The notes beneath the pieces are model-generated. The model was given only the letters and a program-made list of their open reading frames with translations. It was not told the DNA's origin and did not search any database. Positions 18,552 to 27,290 of a DNA stretch of 64,000 nt are shown piece after piece. Numbering within the stretch: position 1 is the stretch's first letter; each line of letters starts with the position of its first letter. The DNA comes from Xanthobacteraceae bacterium (GTDB lineage: Bacteria > Pseudomonadota > Alphaproteobacteria > Rhizobiales > Xanthobacteraceae), in contig JANINJ010000086.1 in the NCBI GenBank assembly GCA_024508855.1, forward strand, positions 1 to 64,000, in the 5' to 3' direction. Made by a program: the position numbers and the translations under genes.

Positions 18552-19138
18552 GTGCAAAGGTCAAGATTCGCAAGATCGTCACCGTCGTCGAAGAGACGCT
18601 GCAGGAGGGCGGCCGTGCCGTTACCCCGCCGACGCGGCGCGCGGCGGCGATCGCTGTCATCGACAATCCATACGCCGGCCAGTACGTCGATGATCTCGCA
18701 ATGTTGATGGACATTGGTGAGGAATTGGGCGGCCTGCTTGCCAAGCGGGCAGTCGCGGCGCTTGGCATCGAAGGCAGTGCAGCGCAAAGTTACGGCAAGG
18801 CTGCGGCGGTCGGCGAGAATGGTGAACTCGAACATGCGGCAGCAATCTTGCATCCGAAACTCGGTGCGCCGTTTCGCAAGGTGCTGACCAAGGGTGCGGC
18901 GCTGATTCCGTCATCGAAGAAGCGCGGAGGGCTCGGCACCGTGCTCGATATTCCGCTCGGTCACAAGGATGCGGCCTTTGTCCGCAGTCATTTCGACGGC
19001 ATGGAGGTTCAGGTCAACGACGCGCCGCGCGCCAATGAAATCATGGTCGCCGTTGCCGTCACCGACAGCGGTCGACCCTTGCCGCGGGTCGGCGGCCTGA
19101 AGCACGAAGAAATCAAGGGCGAAGATGGCTTGAGATAA
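18548..19138 (+). CDS. DUF1185 (PF06684) family protein, copy B
   Basis: Second DUF1185 protein, 196 residues, homologous along its whole length to copy A: KIRKIVTVVEETLQEGG, DNPYAGQYVDDL, SYGKAAAVGENGE, LKHEEIKGEDGLR. The two copies have diverged clearly but keep the same blocks, as in an old tandem duplication that could give a heteromeric complex. It ends 106 bp before the solute-binding-protein gene. A small hairpin (CGGGAG/CTCCCG, 19207-19225) lies in that gap and may stabilise the downstream message. Confidence 0.82.
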   Translation: MSAKVKIRKIVTVVEETLQEGGRAVTPPTRRAAAIAVIDNPYAGQYVDDLAMLMDIGEELGGLLAKRAVAALGIEGSAAQSYGKAAAVGENGELEHAAAILHPKLGAPFRKVLTKGAALIPSSKKRGGLGTVLDIPLGHKDAAFVRSHFDGMEVQVNDAPRANEIMVAVAVTDSGRPLPRVGGLKHEEIKGEDGLR

Positions 19139-19206
19139 GGCAAACTAAAAGGCATTGGAATTGCAGGCTGCATCGTGAAGAGGGGCGAGGCAGGCTGGAG
19201 CAAAAC

Positions 19207-19225
19207 CGGGAGTATCAAACTCCCG
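19207..19225 (+). other. Small intergenic hairpin ahead of the binding-protein gene
   Basis: A 6-bp perfect stem (CGGGAG/CTCCCG) with a 7-base loop in the 106-bp gap between the second DUF1185 gene and the solute-binding-protein gene, ending about 8 bases before its GGAGG site. There is no T-run, so it is not a terminator. Such hairpins often protect the 5' end of abundant binding-protein mRNA. No other feature seen in this gap. Confidence 0.35.
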
Positions 19226-19244
19226 CAACCACTGGAGGCACGGA

Positions 19245-20465
19245 ATGCGACCGGGTAATCTTCTTTTGAGCGGATGTCTCGCCGTTGTTATGGCGGGCAT
19301 GGCGGCGGCCGTTACCAACACCGCGGCCATGGCGCAGAGCGAAATCAAGATCGGCGAGATCAACAGCTATTCGGCGCTCCCGTCGTTCACCGAGCCTTAT
19401 CGCAAAGGCTGGCAACTGGCGGTCGAGGAAGTCAATGCTGCGGGCGGCATCAACGGCAAGAAGCTGGTTGTCATTTCCAAGGACGACAACGGCAAGCCAG
19501 CGGACGCCGTGACCGCGGCCAACGAACTCGTCTCCAGCGATGGCGTGGCGATGATCTCCGGCACGTTCTTCTCGAACATCGGCCTTGCGGTGAGCGACTT
19601 CGCCAAACAGAAGAAAGTATTCTTCCTCGCCGGCGAACCGCTGACCGACGCGGTGACGATGTCGAAGGGCAATCGCTACACCTTCCGGCTGCGGCCTTCG
19701 AACTACATGCAGGCGGCGATGCTGGCGGATGAGGCTGCCAAGCTGCCGGCCAAGCGCTGGGCAACCGTGGCGCCTAACTACGAATACGGCCAGTCGGCGG
19801 TCGCGGTGTTCAAGGAACTGCTGACGAAGAAGCGGCCTGACATCCAGTGGGTTGGCGAACAGTGGCCGCCGCAGGGCAAGATCGACGCGGGCCCGGTGGT
19901 GCAGGCGTTGGCGGCTGCCAATCCGGAAGCGATCCTCAATGTCGAGTTTGGTCCGGATCTGGTGAAGTTCGTCCGCGAGGGCAACACGCGTGGCTTGTTC
20001 AAGGGCAAGTCGGTGGTGAGCTTCCTCACCGGCGAGCCGGAATATCTCGATCCGCTCAAGGATGAAACGCCGGCCGGATGGATTGTGACCGGTTATCCCT
20101 GGTACGACATCAAGACTCCCGAACACGAGAAATTCCTCAAGGCCTATCAGGCCAAGTTCAACGATTATCCGCGTCTCGGCTCGGTGGTCGGCTACGAACT
20201 GATCAAGTCGGCAGCGGCGATCCTGGCCAAGGCCAACTCCACCGACACCGATAAACTGATCGCGGCTGCAGAAGGCATCAAGCTCGGCTCGCCGTTCGGC
20301 GAGATCACCTTCCGCAAGAGCGATCACCAGGCGACGCTTGGCGCGTTCGTCGGCAAGACGGCGGTGAAGGACGGCAAGGGCGTGATGGTCGATTCCGTCT
20401 ATCGCGACGGCGCCAACTTCCTGCCCTCCGAGGCGGATGTCGAAAAGGCGCGTCCGAAAGACTGA
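19245..20465 (+). CDS. Liv-type ABC importer solute-binding protein (nicotinate-cluster system)
   Basis: Periplasmic binding protein of 406 residues with a Sec signal peptide (LLLSGCLAVVMAGMAAAV..AMAQ, cleavage after about residue 32) and the LivJ-type start SEIKIGEINSYSALPSFTEP. The ATG at 19245 follows GGAGG at a good distance. It leads directly into the fused permease and two ATPases of the same importer. It lies downstream of hnr-UPF0280-DUF1185 on the same strand without an evident terminator, so uptake of nicotinate, 6-hydroxynicotinate or another pyridine carboxylate is the natural suggestion, not shown by the sequence. Confidence 0.87.
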   Translation: MRPGNLLLSGCLAVVMAGMAAAVTNTAAMAQSEIKIGEINSYSALPSFTEPYRKGWQLAVEEVNAAGGINGKKLVVISKDDNGKPADAVTAANELVSSDGVAMISGTFFSNIGLAVSDFAKQKKVFFLAGEPLTDAVTMSKGNRYTFRLRPSNYMQAAMLADEAAKLPAKRWATVAPNYEYGQSAVAVFKELLTKKRPDIQWVGEQWPPQGKIDAGPVVQALAAANPEAILNVEFGPDLVKFVREGNTRGLFKGKSVVSFLTGEPEYLDPLKDETPAGWIVTGYPWYDIKTPEHEKFLKAYQAKFNDYPRLGSVVGYELIKSAAAILAKANSTDTDKLIAAAEGIKLGSPFGEITFRKSDHQATLGAFVGKTAVKDGKGVMVDSVYRDGANFLPSEADVEKARPKD

Positions 20466-20537
20466 TTGCTTCGACGATTGAACGATCGACCGCGGGCGAT
20501 GTGACGCCCGCGGTATCCTCCGCAACCGGAATCGCCG

Positions 20538-22427
20538 ATGAGTTTCTATATCGTCCAATTCCTGACCGGGCTGGCCAGCGCAGCGTCGCTGTTTCTGGTC
20601 GCGTCGGGCTTGTCGATCATCTTCGGCGTGACCCGCATCGTGAATTTCGCTCACGGTGCCTTCTACATGCTCGGTGCCTATGTTGCCTTCACGCTGACGG
20701 AACGGTTGTCGGGCACGCTGGGGTTCTGGGGTGGCATCGTTGGCGCTGCATTGATCGTCGCGCTGATCGGCGTCATCGTCGAGATGGTGCTGTTGCGGCG
20801 GATTTATCGCTCTCCCGAATTGTTTCAGTTGCTGGCTACGTTCGGCCTGACGCTGATGGTCGAGGATCTCGTCGTCCTGATCTGGGGGCCGGACGATCTG
20901 CTCGGCCGCCGTGCGCCCGGTCTGCGTGGCGCGATCGATTTCTTCGGCCAGGCGGTACCGACCTACGACATTCTCTTGATCGTGCTCGGTCCCGTAGTGC
21001 TCGGTTTGCTGTGGCTGTTGTTTCGCCGTACCCGCTGGGGCGTACTGGTGCGCGCCGCAACGCAGGATCGCGACATGGTCGCGGCGCTCGGCGTCAATCA
21101 GAAATGGCTGTTCACCAGCGTCTTTGCGCTCGGTGTGTTTCTCGCCGCGCTCGGCGGCGCGCTGCAGATTCCGCGTGATGCGGTCAACCACACCATGGAC
21201 CTTCGCATCATCGTCGACGTCTTCGTCGTGGTGGTGATCGGCGGACTCGGCAGCATTACCGGCGCATTCGTCGCGGCGGTGCTGGTCTCGGAACTCAATG
21301 CCTTCGGCATTCTGATCTTCCCGAAGATTTCCATTATTCTTGTCTTCCTTGTCATGGCCGTGGTGCTGGTGGTGCGGCCATGGGGACTGTTCGGCAAGCC
21401 GGAAGCTGCCGCGCGGCAGACGCCGGGCCTGTCGGTGCGACCGTGGCGGCCGTTGTCGTCCAACGAACGGCTGGCCTTTATCGGCGCCTTGATCATCGCG
21501 GCGGCACTGCCGCTGCTCGGCAGCAACTATGCGCTGATCGTCGGTGCGGAGATTGCAATCTTCGTCATCTTCGCAGCGAGCCTGCATTTCCTGATGTCGG
21601 TCGGCGGGCTGGCGTCGTTCGGCCACGCCGCCTATTTCGGCCTCGGGACCTATGGCGTTGCATTTCTTGCCAAGTTCCTCGGGCTTCCGATGATCGTGTG
21701 TTTGCTGATAGGTCCATTGCTGGGCCTGCTCGGCGCGATGCTGTTCGGCTGGTTCGCGGTGCAGCTCTCCGGCGTTTATTTTGCAATGTTGACGCTTGCC
21801 TTTGCGCAGATCGTCTGGTCGATCGCATTCCAGTGGGTCGAAGTGACCGGCGGCGACAACGGTATCCTCGGGGTCTGGCCGGCCGCTTTTGTCGCGACGC
21901 CGGCGCGGTTCTATTGGCTGGCCCTGTTCGTTACCGCGCTGTCGGTGATCGTACTGCGCGTTCTGGTGTTCTCGCCGTTCGGCTATTCATTGCGCGCCAC
22001 GCGCGATTCAGCTCTGCGCAGCGAAGCCATCGGCCTCAACAGCAAACGCATCCAGTGGACGGCGTTCGTGATCGCCGGCACCTTTGCCGGTATCGCCGGT
22101 GCATTGTTCGCCTACCTCAAGGGGAGTGTGTTCCCCGACAATGCCGGCATCGCGCTGTCGGTGGATTCGCTGGTGATGGTGTTGCTGGGCGGTGTCGAGA
22201 CGGTTTCCGGCGCCGTGATCGGCGCCATCGTCTACAAGGCGCTGAGCATCTGGCTGGTCAGCTACACCGAGTTGTCGAAGCTGGTACTCGGCGGCATGAT
22301 CGTCCTGATCGTGGTGGCATTCCCCAAGGGCATCGCAGGTACCTTCGGCAACCTCGTCGATAGTGGCCGCCTGCCATTCTTCAAGCGCGCATTGCCGCGC
22401 GCTTCGCAAGCCGAAGGTGCGGAATGA
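20538..22427 (+). CDS. Fused LivH-LivM ABC importer permease
   Basis: Single 629-residue permease in which both Liv permeases are joined. Residues ~1-290 are LivH-like (FLTGLASAASLFLVASGLS, RIVNFAHGAFYMLGAY). A ~30-residue linker follows (FGKPEAAARQTPGLSVRPW), and residues ~320-610 are LivM-like (VGGLASFGHAAYFGLGTYG; TRDSALRSEAIGLNSKRIQW). Fused versions are known in rhizobia and keep the two halves in one-to-one ratio. The stop overlaps the LivG start by ATGA. It forms an importer with the binding protein upstream and the two ATPases downstream. Confidence 0.9.
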   Translation: MSFYIVQFLTGLASAASLFLVASGLSIIFGVTRIVNFAHGAFYMLGAYVAFTLTERLSGTLGFWGGIVGAALIVALIGVIVEMVLLRRIYRSPELFQLLATFGLTLMVEDLVVLIWGPDDLLGRRAPGLRGAIDFFGQAVPTYDILLIVLGPVVLGLLWLLFRRTRWGVLVRAATQDRDMVAALGVNQKWLFTSVFALGVFLAALGGALQIPRDAVNHTMDLRIIVDVFVVVVIGGLGSITGAFVAAVLVSELNAFGILIFPKISIILVFLVMAVVLVVRPWGLFGKPEAAARQTPGLSVRPWRPLSSNERLAFIGALIIAAALPLLGSNYALIVGAEIAIFVIFAASLHFLMSVGGLASFGHAAYFGLGTYGVAFLAKFLGLPMIVCLLIGPLLGLLGAMLFGWFAVQLSGVYFAMLTLAFAQIVWSIAFQWVEVTGGDNGILGVWPAAFVATPARFYWLALFVTALSVIVLRVLVFSPFGYSLRATRDSALRSEAIGLNSKRIQWTAFVIAGTFAGIAGALFAYLKGSVFPDNAGIALSVDSLVMVLLGGVETVSGAVIGAIVYKALSIWLVSYTELSKLVLGGMIVLIVVAFPKGIAGTFGNLVDSGRLPFFKRALPRASQAEGAE

Positions 22428-23215
22428 GCGTGGCACCCACATTGCTGGCGGTTGAGGATCTGACGAAGTCCTACGGCGGCGTGCACGCGGTGCGCGGCGT
22501 TTCGTTCTCGGTCGCAGCCGGCGAAATCGTCGCGCTGATTGGCCCGAACGGCGCAGGCAAGAGCACGTGCTTCGATATGCTCAACGGACAGAAGACGCCG
22601 GACCGAGGCCGCGTGCGTCTGCTCGGCGAAGATATCACCGGCAGGCCGCCGCGCGCTGTGTGGCGGCTTGGGGTCGGCCGCACCTTCCAGATCACCGCGA
22701 CGTTTCCCACCATGACGGTGCGCGAGAACGTGCAGGTGGCATTGGTTTCCTATGCCAACAAGATTTTCAATGTCTGGCGCTCGACGCCGGATTTTGAGCG
22801 CGGCGAGGCGGACCGGCTGCTCGAACTGGTCGGCGTCGGTGGCTATGCAGAGCGGCCGTGCGGTGAACTGGCTTACGGCGATCTCAAGCGTCTCGAACTG
22901 GCGATTGCGCTAGCCAATCATCCAAGACTGCTGCTGATGGATGAACCGACCGCCGGCATGGCTCCACGTGAGCGGATCGAATTGATGCGGCTGACGGCAC
23001 GCATCGCGCGCGAGCAATCCATCGGCGTTCTTTTTACCGAACACGATATGGACGTGGTGTTCGAACACGCCAACCGGATCCTGGTGCTCAATCGCGGTAC
23101 GCTGATCGCGGAAGGATCGCCGGATGATGTGCGGCGCGATCCGCAGGTGCGCGCGATCTATCTCGGCGAAGGCTTGGTGTACGACGCGCGGCATCGCGAG
23201 GGGGCAGGCGCATGA
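22424..23215 (+). CDS. livG: Liv-type ABC importer ATPase LivG
   Basis: ATP-binding subunit of 263 residues. Walker A GPNGAGKST, the LivG-type signature LAYGDLKRLELA, Walker B LLLMDEPTAGM, and switch histidine in FTEHDMDVVF. Starts and ends overlap the neighbouring genes by ATGA on both sides, so it is coupled within the operon. It pairs with the LivF that follows. Nothing odd in the motifs, in contrast to the LivG at 5676. Confidence 0.92.
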   Translation: MSVAPTLLAVEDLTKSYGGVHAVRGVSFSVAAGEIVALIGPNGAGKSTCFDMLNGQKTPDRGRVRLLGEDITGRPPRAVWRLGVGRTFQITATFPTMTVRENVQVALVSYANKIFNVWRSTPDFERGEADRLLELVGVGGYAERPCGELAYGDLKRLELAIALANHPRLLLMDEPTAGMAPRERIELMRLTARIAREQSIGVLFTEHDMDVVFEHANRILVLNRGTLIAEGSPDDVRRDPQVRAIYLGEGLVYDARHREGAGA

Positions 23216-23916
23216 AGCTCTCGGTGTCCGCACTCAACAGCTATTACGGTCCGGCGCACATCCTGTTCGACGTCGGGCTTGAAGTCGACGCCGGAGAAGT
23301 CGTTGCCTTGCTCGGCCGCAACGGCGCGGGGAAGTCGACGACATTCCGCTCCATCGTCGGACTGGTTGCGAGGCGCGATGGTCAGATCGTGTTTGAAGGC
23401 ACAGATGTTTCGAAATCGCCGACACACGCCATCGTACGTGGCGGGCTGGGCTACGTTCCCGAAGAACGTCGGATATTCACGGACCTGACGGTCGAGGAAA
23501 ATCTTGAGGTCGGCCGGCAGCCTGCACGGCCGGGCGCGCCGCAATGGAGCAAGGACAAGCTGTTCACGCTGTTTCCCAACCTTGCCGAAATGCGCAATCG
23601 TCCCGGCGGCCGCATGAGCGGCGGCGAGCAGCAGATGCTGACAATTGCGCGAACCTTGATGGGCAATCCGTCGCTGGTGTTGCTCGATGAGCCGTCGGAG
23701 GGACTGTCGCCGAAGATCGTCGAGCAGATGGCGCATGCGATCCTGACGATGAAGAAGGAAGGCTTGAGCATTCTGGTGTCGGAGCAGAACCTGCATTTCG
23801 CACGGCTGATTTCCGACCGCACTTACATCATCGAGCGTGGCCGGATTTGTTACAGCGGGACCATGACCGAACTTGAATCTCGTCCTGACATTCGAGATGC
23901 ACATCTCGCCGTTTGA
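23212..23916 (+). CDS. livF: Liv-type ABC importer ATPase LivF
   Basis: Second ATPase, 234 residues, with Walker A GRNGAGKST, signature MSGGEQQML, Walker B LVLLDEPSEGLSP and Q-loop region LGYVPEERRIF. Its ATG overlaps the livG stop. It is followed 51 bp later by the MarR regulator gene on the same strand, which is probably on the same transcript. Confidence 0.92.
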   Translation: MKLSVSALNSYYGPAHILFDVGLEVDAGEVVALLGRNGAGKSTTFRSIVGLVARRDGQIVFEGTDVSKSPTHAIVRGGLGYVPEERRIFTDLTVEENLEVGRQPARPGAPQWSKDKLFTLFPNLAEMRNRPGGRMSGGEQQMLTIARTLMGNPSLVLLDEPSEGLSPKIVEQMAHAILTMKKEGLSILVSEQNLHFARLISDRTYIIERGRICYSGTMTELESRPDIRDAHLAV

Positions 23917-23967
23917 CGCAGTGGAGTATTCGTTGCGTCGTTTCGCGCTGCCGATCGAGGAATTGGG

Positions 23968-24423
23968 ATGACCAAGAGCACTGCTTCAAAGCGCCGCGCG
24001 ACACCGCAGAAGCCCGGCTATGAACTGGACGAGCAGGTTGGCTTCATCCTGCGTCAGGTTTCGCAACGTCATACCTCCATCTTCGCCAATGAGATCGGCG
24101 TCAACCTGACCGCCACGCAGTGGGCAGCAATGTCGAAGCTGGCGGAGACCGGTCCGTGTTCGCAGAATCTGCTGGGACGCATGACGGCGATGGATGTTGC
24201 GACCATCAAGGGCGTCATCGATCGTCTCACCGCACGGGGTCTGACCGAAACTGGGTCTGATCCCGAAGATGGCCGGCGGCTGCTGGTCAAATTGACGCGT
24301 GCGGGGCAGGCGATGGTCGATAAGGCCACGCCGAATGCGCTCAAAGTCACCGAGGCGACGCTGGCGCCGCTGACTGCAAAAGAGCGCGAGACATTCGTCG
24401 CGCTGCTGTCGAAATTGCGATGA
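23968..24423 (+). CDS. MarR-family transcriptional regulator (candidate regulator of the nicotinate genes)
   Basis: Winged-helix regulator of 151 residues. The DNA-binding core is at about residues 50-105 (LTATQWAAMSKLAETGPCSQ, GRMTAMDVATIKGVIDRLTARGL, then the wing with DPEDGRRLLVKLT). MarR proteins usually repress and are released by an aromatic or phenolic ligand; in Pseudomonas putida the MarR protein NicR controls nicotinate genes. It sits inside the cluster, probably at the end of the transporter transcript. Two 18-bp palindromes of the size MarR dimers bind lie at the hnr and enamidase/fpr promoters (15445 and 27187). A bidirectional terminator follows 28 bp after its stop. Regulator-operator pairing is inference. 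Confidence 0.85.
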   Translation: MTKSTASKRRATPQKPGYELDEQVGFILRQVSQRHTSIFANEIGVNLTATQWAAMSKLAETGPCSQNLLGRMTAMDVATIKGVIDRLTARGLTETGSDPEDGRRLLVKLTRAGQAMVDKATPNALKVTEATLAPLTAKERETFVALLSKLR

Positions 24424-24450
24424 TGCGTCGTCGCTATTGCCGATGAGAAT

Positions 24451-24480
24451 AAAAGGGCCGGCATTCACATGCCGGCCTTT
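24451..24480. terminator. Bidirectional Rho-independent terminator
   Basis: Hairpin between two converging genes (marR on plus, binding protein on minus): stem of about 12 bp (AAGGGCCGGCAT / ATGCCGGCCTTT) with loop TCAC, flanked by AAAA on the left and TTT on the right so it can end transcripts from both sides. Confidence 0.8.
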
Positions 24481-24506
24481 GTCGTTGGTGCATCGATCTA
24501 GTGCGT

Positions 24507-25766
24507 TCAGTTCGAGACCTTGGTGAAGGCCGGGTACTTCAGCTTGCCGTCGGCAATTTTTTTCGGCCACACGGTGATCTGCTTGCCGTCTTGCCACTGG
24601 AATACCAGACCATTGACTGCATCGGGGCCGTAGACCAGGGCGTGCGTGAACTTGTCGGAACGACCGTAGAACTTCACTTGTCCGATGGTGCCTTCGTAAT
24701 TGGTCTTCTCGAGCTCCGCGACCATCTTGTCGGGATCGGTCGAGCCCGCGCGTTTGATCGCATCGGCAATGATGTAGACCTCATCATAGGCGGTGTAGCC
24801 CGTATAGGCCGGCGCCTTGCCGAACTTCTTCTTGAAAGCTTCGGCAAATGGTTTGGTCTTCGATGTCACCGCGACATTCTCGGTGGCGACCGCAAGCGAC
24901 GGAATACCGTCGGCTGCGCCGTTGGTGTCAGCCCAGAACGTCGGGCTCAGTGCCTGCGCGCTGATGCCGAACATCGGGATCGGCACCTGCTGGTTCTTCC
25001 ACTGCACGGTCGGCTGCACGCCGACATGCGAGATGCCCGTGACGATGACATCCGGCTTCGAGGCTTCGATCTTGTTGAAGATCGGCGTGAAGTCCGTGGT
25101 GTCTGGCGAGAAGCGGATGTGATCGGTGACCTTGAGCCCGACCTTCGGCAGACATTCCTCGTAACCGACGTCGAGCGGCTTGGTCCATGCCGCATCCTCG
25201 CTCATGATGGCCGCGGTCTTCATCTTGAGGCCGTCGACGAGGAGATCCTTGGCCGCATCGCATACGGCCTGCGCTTGCGCCGCCGAGGTCAGATAGCCAT
25301 GGAAGGTGTATTTGTTCTTGTCGTAATCGTCGTGGACCGGCTTGGAGATTTCGTTGCTGGCTGCGCCGGGCGTGATCAGCGGCATCTTCAGCCGCGCGGC
25401 CCATGGCTCAAGCGCGAGCACGACCTCGCTGATATAGCTGGCGATGACAGCGCTCACCTTGTCTTCGGAGACTGCGCGCTGGAACGCCCTGACCGAATCC
25501 GCCGATGAACTCTTGTTGTCGTAGGTGACGATCTCGATCTTGCGGCCGTCGACGCCGCCCTTGGCATTGATCTCGTCCGCCGCGATCTGCGCTCCGCCCG
25601 GCGTCGCCGCGCCGGCGATCGACTGCACCTCGGCGATGACACCGATCTTGATCGGATCCTTTGATTGGGCGAGCGCAGGTGCACTAACCCCCGCGAGAAG
25701 CGCGCCTGCAAGGACCAGCGACCGGACGTGAACGCCGGTCGCTGCGCTGAGGACTGGATGTGTCAT
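24507..25766 (-). CDS. Second Liv-type solute-binding protein, next to enamidase
   Basis: Periplasmic ligand-binding protein of 419 residues with a Sec signal peptide (SLVLAGALLAGVSAPALAQS, residues ~16-35) and the typical start DPIKIGVIAEVQSIAGAATP. There are no permease or ATPase genes with it. It is read from the same strand as enamidase, 138 bp downstream, so both may share the operator-bearing promoter at 27187. It may deliver another substrate to the LivHM-G-F importer at 20538-23916. The ligand is unknown; the gene's position points to a pyridine or tetrahydropyridine carboxylate. Confidence 0.87.
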   Translation of the reverse strand: MTHPVLSAATGVHVRSLVLAGALLAGVSAPALAQSKDPIKIGVIAEVQSIAGAATPGGAQIAADEINAKGGVDGRKIEIVTYDNKSSSADSVRAFQRAVSEDKVSAVIASYISEVVLALEPWAARLKMPLITPGAASNEISKPVHDDYDKNKYTFHGYLTSAAQAQAVCDAAKDLLVDGLKMKTAAIMSEDAAWTKPLDVGYEECLPKVGLKVTDHIRFSPDTTDFTPIFNKIEASKPDVIVTGISHVGVQPTVQWKNQQVPIPMFGISAQALSPTFWADTNGAADGIPSLAVATENVAVTSKTKPFAEAFKKKFGKAPAYTGYTAYDEVYIIADAIKRAGSTDPDKMVAELEKTNYEGTIGQVKFYGRSDKFTHALVYGPDAVNGLVFQWQDGKQITVWPKKIADGKLKYPAFTKVSN

Positions 25767-25904
25767 TAGGCATGTCTCCCTGTTGTAGCCACCTTAAGCT
25801 GACGGCTTGCAACAAGCTCAACACATGCCTCCGCCTGAATCAACGAGACTTTGTGCTCTCAGTCGAAGCGGATAGGTGCAGTGCAAATAATGCACGCGGC
25901 GCGG

Positions 25905-27101
25905 TCAGGAATGCACGATCAGAGGCACCTTGCCAGCCGGTGGCGTATTGCGGCTGCGCTGCGTTCGCACGATGCCATCGATGATGGTCATGCTGATGCC
26001 CGGCAAATCGCCGAGTTGCACGCTGTCGAGAATGGTCTTGCCCGGCGAATGCTGTGCCTTGTCCATGATGACGAAGTCTGCCGATCGGCCGACCTCGATC
26101 AGACCGCAATCGAGCGCGCGCATTTTTGCGGTGTTGCCGGTAGCGAAGCAAAAGGCCAATTCCGCGGGAACATCGCCGAGCGATGACAGCAGTGACACCA
26201 TGCGCAGGATGCCGAGTGGCTGCACGCCCGAGCCGGCCGGCGAATCCGTACCCAGGATCACGCGGTTCAGATCGCCCATTTCCTTGGCGATACGCAATGT
26301 ATAGAGCGCCGAACGCTCGTTGCCATTGTGCACCAGTTCGAGGCCGCGCTTGCAGCCTTCACAGATGCAGCGAATCTGTCCGTCGGGCAGGGCGGTGTGG
26401 CCGCCGTTGATGTGGCCGACGACGTCGGTGTCGGCCTCGAGCACCACGTCCTTGTCGATCAATCCAGATCCGGGGATCGATGGGCCGCCGGTGTGGATCG
26501 TACTCTGGATGCCGTACTTGCGCGCCCAACCGACCATCTTGCGCGCGGTGGGGCCGTCCTTGACGCCGCCGAGACCGACTTCGCCGAGCAGCTTGACGCC
26601 GGCTGCAGCCAGTTCCTTGAAGTCTTCCTCGACCATCTCGTTTTCGATGACCGGCGCGCCGGCATGAACCTTCACGCCGCCCGGACGCAGCGTCCAGAAC
26701 GCGCGCTGCGCGAAGATCGCCATGGCTTTGAGACCGACGACATCCTTGGGGCGACCCGGCATGTGTACTTCGCCGGCCGAGATCATCGTCGTCACGCCGC
26801 CGTGCAGGAAACTGTCGATCCAGCCGATCTGGTTTTGCCGCGGCGTCCAGTCCCCCGCCACCGGATGAACGTGGCTGTCGATCAGCCCAGGCGTGACCGT
26901 CGTGCCATTGGCGTCGATGACCGTGGTGGCCCCTTCCTGATCCACATCCTTGGCGCGCCCGATCGCGGTGATCTTGCCGTTCTCGGCCACGATCGTATCG
27001 GCGTCGAGAATAGGCTTTTCGAGATCGCCGCTGAGGATCAGGCCGATGTTGCGGATGACCAGCTTGCTGGGACCGGTTGCTTGGGGCTCGTCGTGGGCCA
27101 T
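25905..27101 (-). CDS. ena: Enamidase-like amidohydrolase (ring opening of tetrahydro-6-oxonicotinate)
   Basis: Metal-dependent amidohydrolase of 398 residues. The metal-binding pattern of the superfamily is visible: HVH in GLIDSHVHPV (about residues 74-83), Glu in LLGEVGLGG, His in STIHTGG and GHINGGH, and the catalytic Asp in ILGTDSPAG. I recognise it as the enamidase of nicotinate catabolism, which hydrolyses 1,4,5,6-tetrahydro-6-oxonicotinate to 2-formylglutarate and ammonia in E. barkeri, where it is an Fe/Zn enzyme. It is the first gene of a minus-strand pair with a binding protein and is divergent from fpr across a palindromic operator. Other amidohydrolases (imidazolonepropionase- or dihydroorotase-like) look similar, so the specific call depends on hnr and nicAB nearby. 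Confidence 0.75.
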   Translation of the reverse strand: MAHDEPQATGPSKLVIRNIGLILSGDLEKPILDADTIVAENGKITAIGRAKDVDQEGATTVIDANGTTVTPGLIDSHVHPVAGDWTPRQNQIGWIDSFLHGGVTTMISAGEVHMPGRPKDVVGLKAMAIFAQRAFWTLRPGGVKVHAGAPVIENEMVEEDFKELAAAGVKLLGEVGLGGVKDGPTARKMVGWARKYGIQSTIHTGGPSIPGSGLIDKDVVLEADTDVVGHINGGHTALPDGQIRCICEGCKRGLELVHNGNERSALYTLRIAKEMGDLNRVILGTDSPAGSGVQPLGILRMVSLLSSLGDVPAELAFCFATGNTAKMRALDCGLIEVGRSADFVIMDKAQHSPGKTILDSVQLGDLPGISMTIIDGIVRTQRSRNTPPAGKVPLIVHS

Positions 27102-27160
27102 GGATTCTTCCCTTTTTATTCCAGTGCCTTGCGGGGCGATCTGGCTATTTTGCGCGCGGC

Positions 27161-27204
27161 TTGACTATCGGATCAAGTCGTTATATTCATTAGTACACTA
27201 ATGA
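27161..27204 (+). promoter_or_regulatory. Putative fpr/enamidase divergent promoter with perfect operator palindrome
   Basis: Between enamidase (minus) and fpr (plus): a -35-like TTGACT (27161-27166), -10-like TATATT (27182-27187, 15-bp spacer, a little short) on the plus strand, then the perfect palindrome TCATTAGT-AC-ACTAATGA (27187-27204). Its half-site equals the left half of the 15445 palindrome at hnr, and the distance from the -35 box is nearly the same (20 versus 22 bp). On the minus strand the palindrome would lie over the enamidase promoter (weak TTGCCT at 27219-27214). One repressor could thus control both directions. Confidence 0.62.
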
Positions 27205-27290
27205 TTTAGGTCGAGGCAACCGGCCGCTACGACGCAGATGCCTTAAATTCCTGTGGTTGCCGCCCCCATGTTGACCCGGAACATGCCGCA

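Noticed and set aside
27161-27176. FNR/FixK box in front of fpr (TTGA...TCAA)
   Set aside because: The half-sites are 8 bases apart instead of 6, so the site does not fit the consensus.
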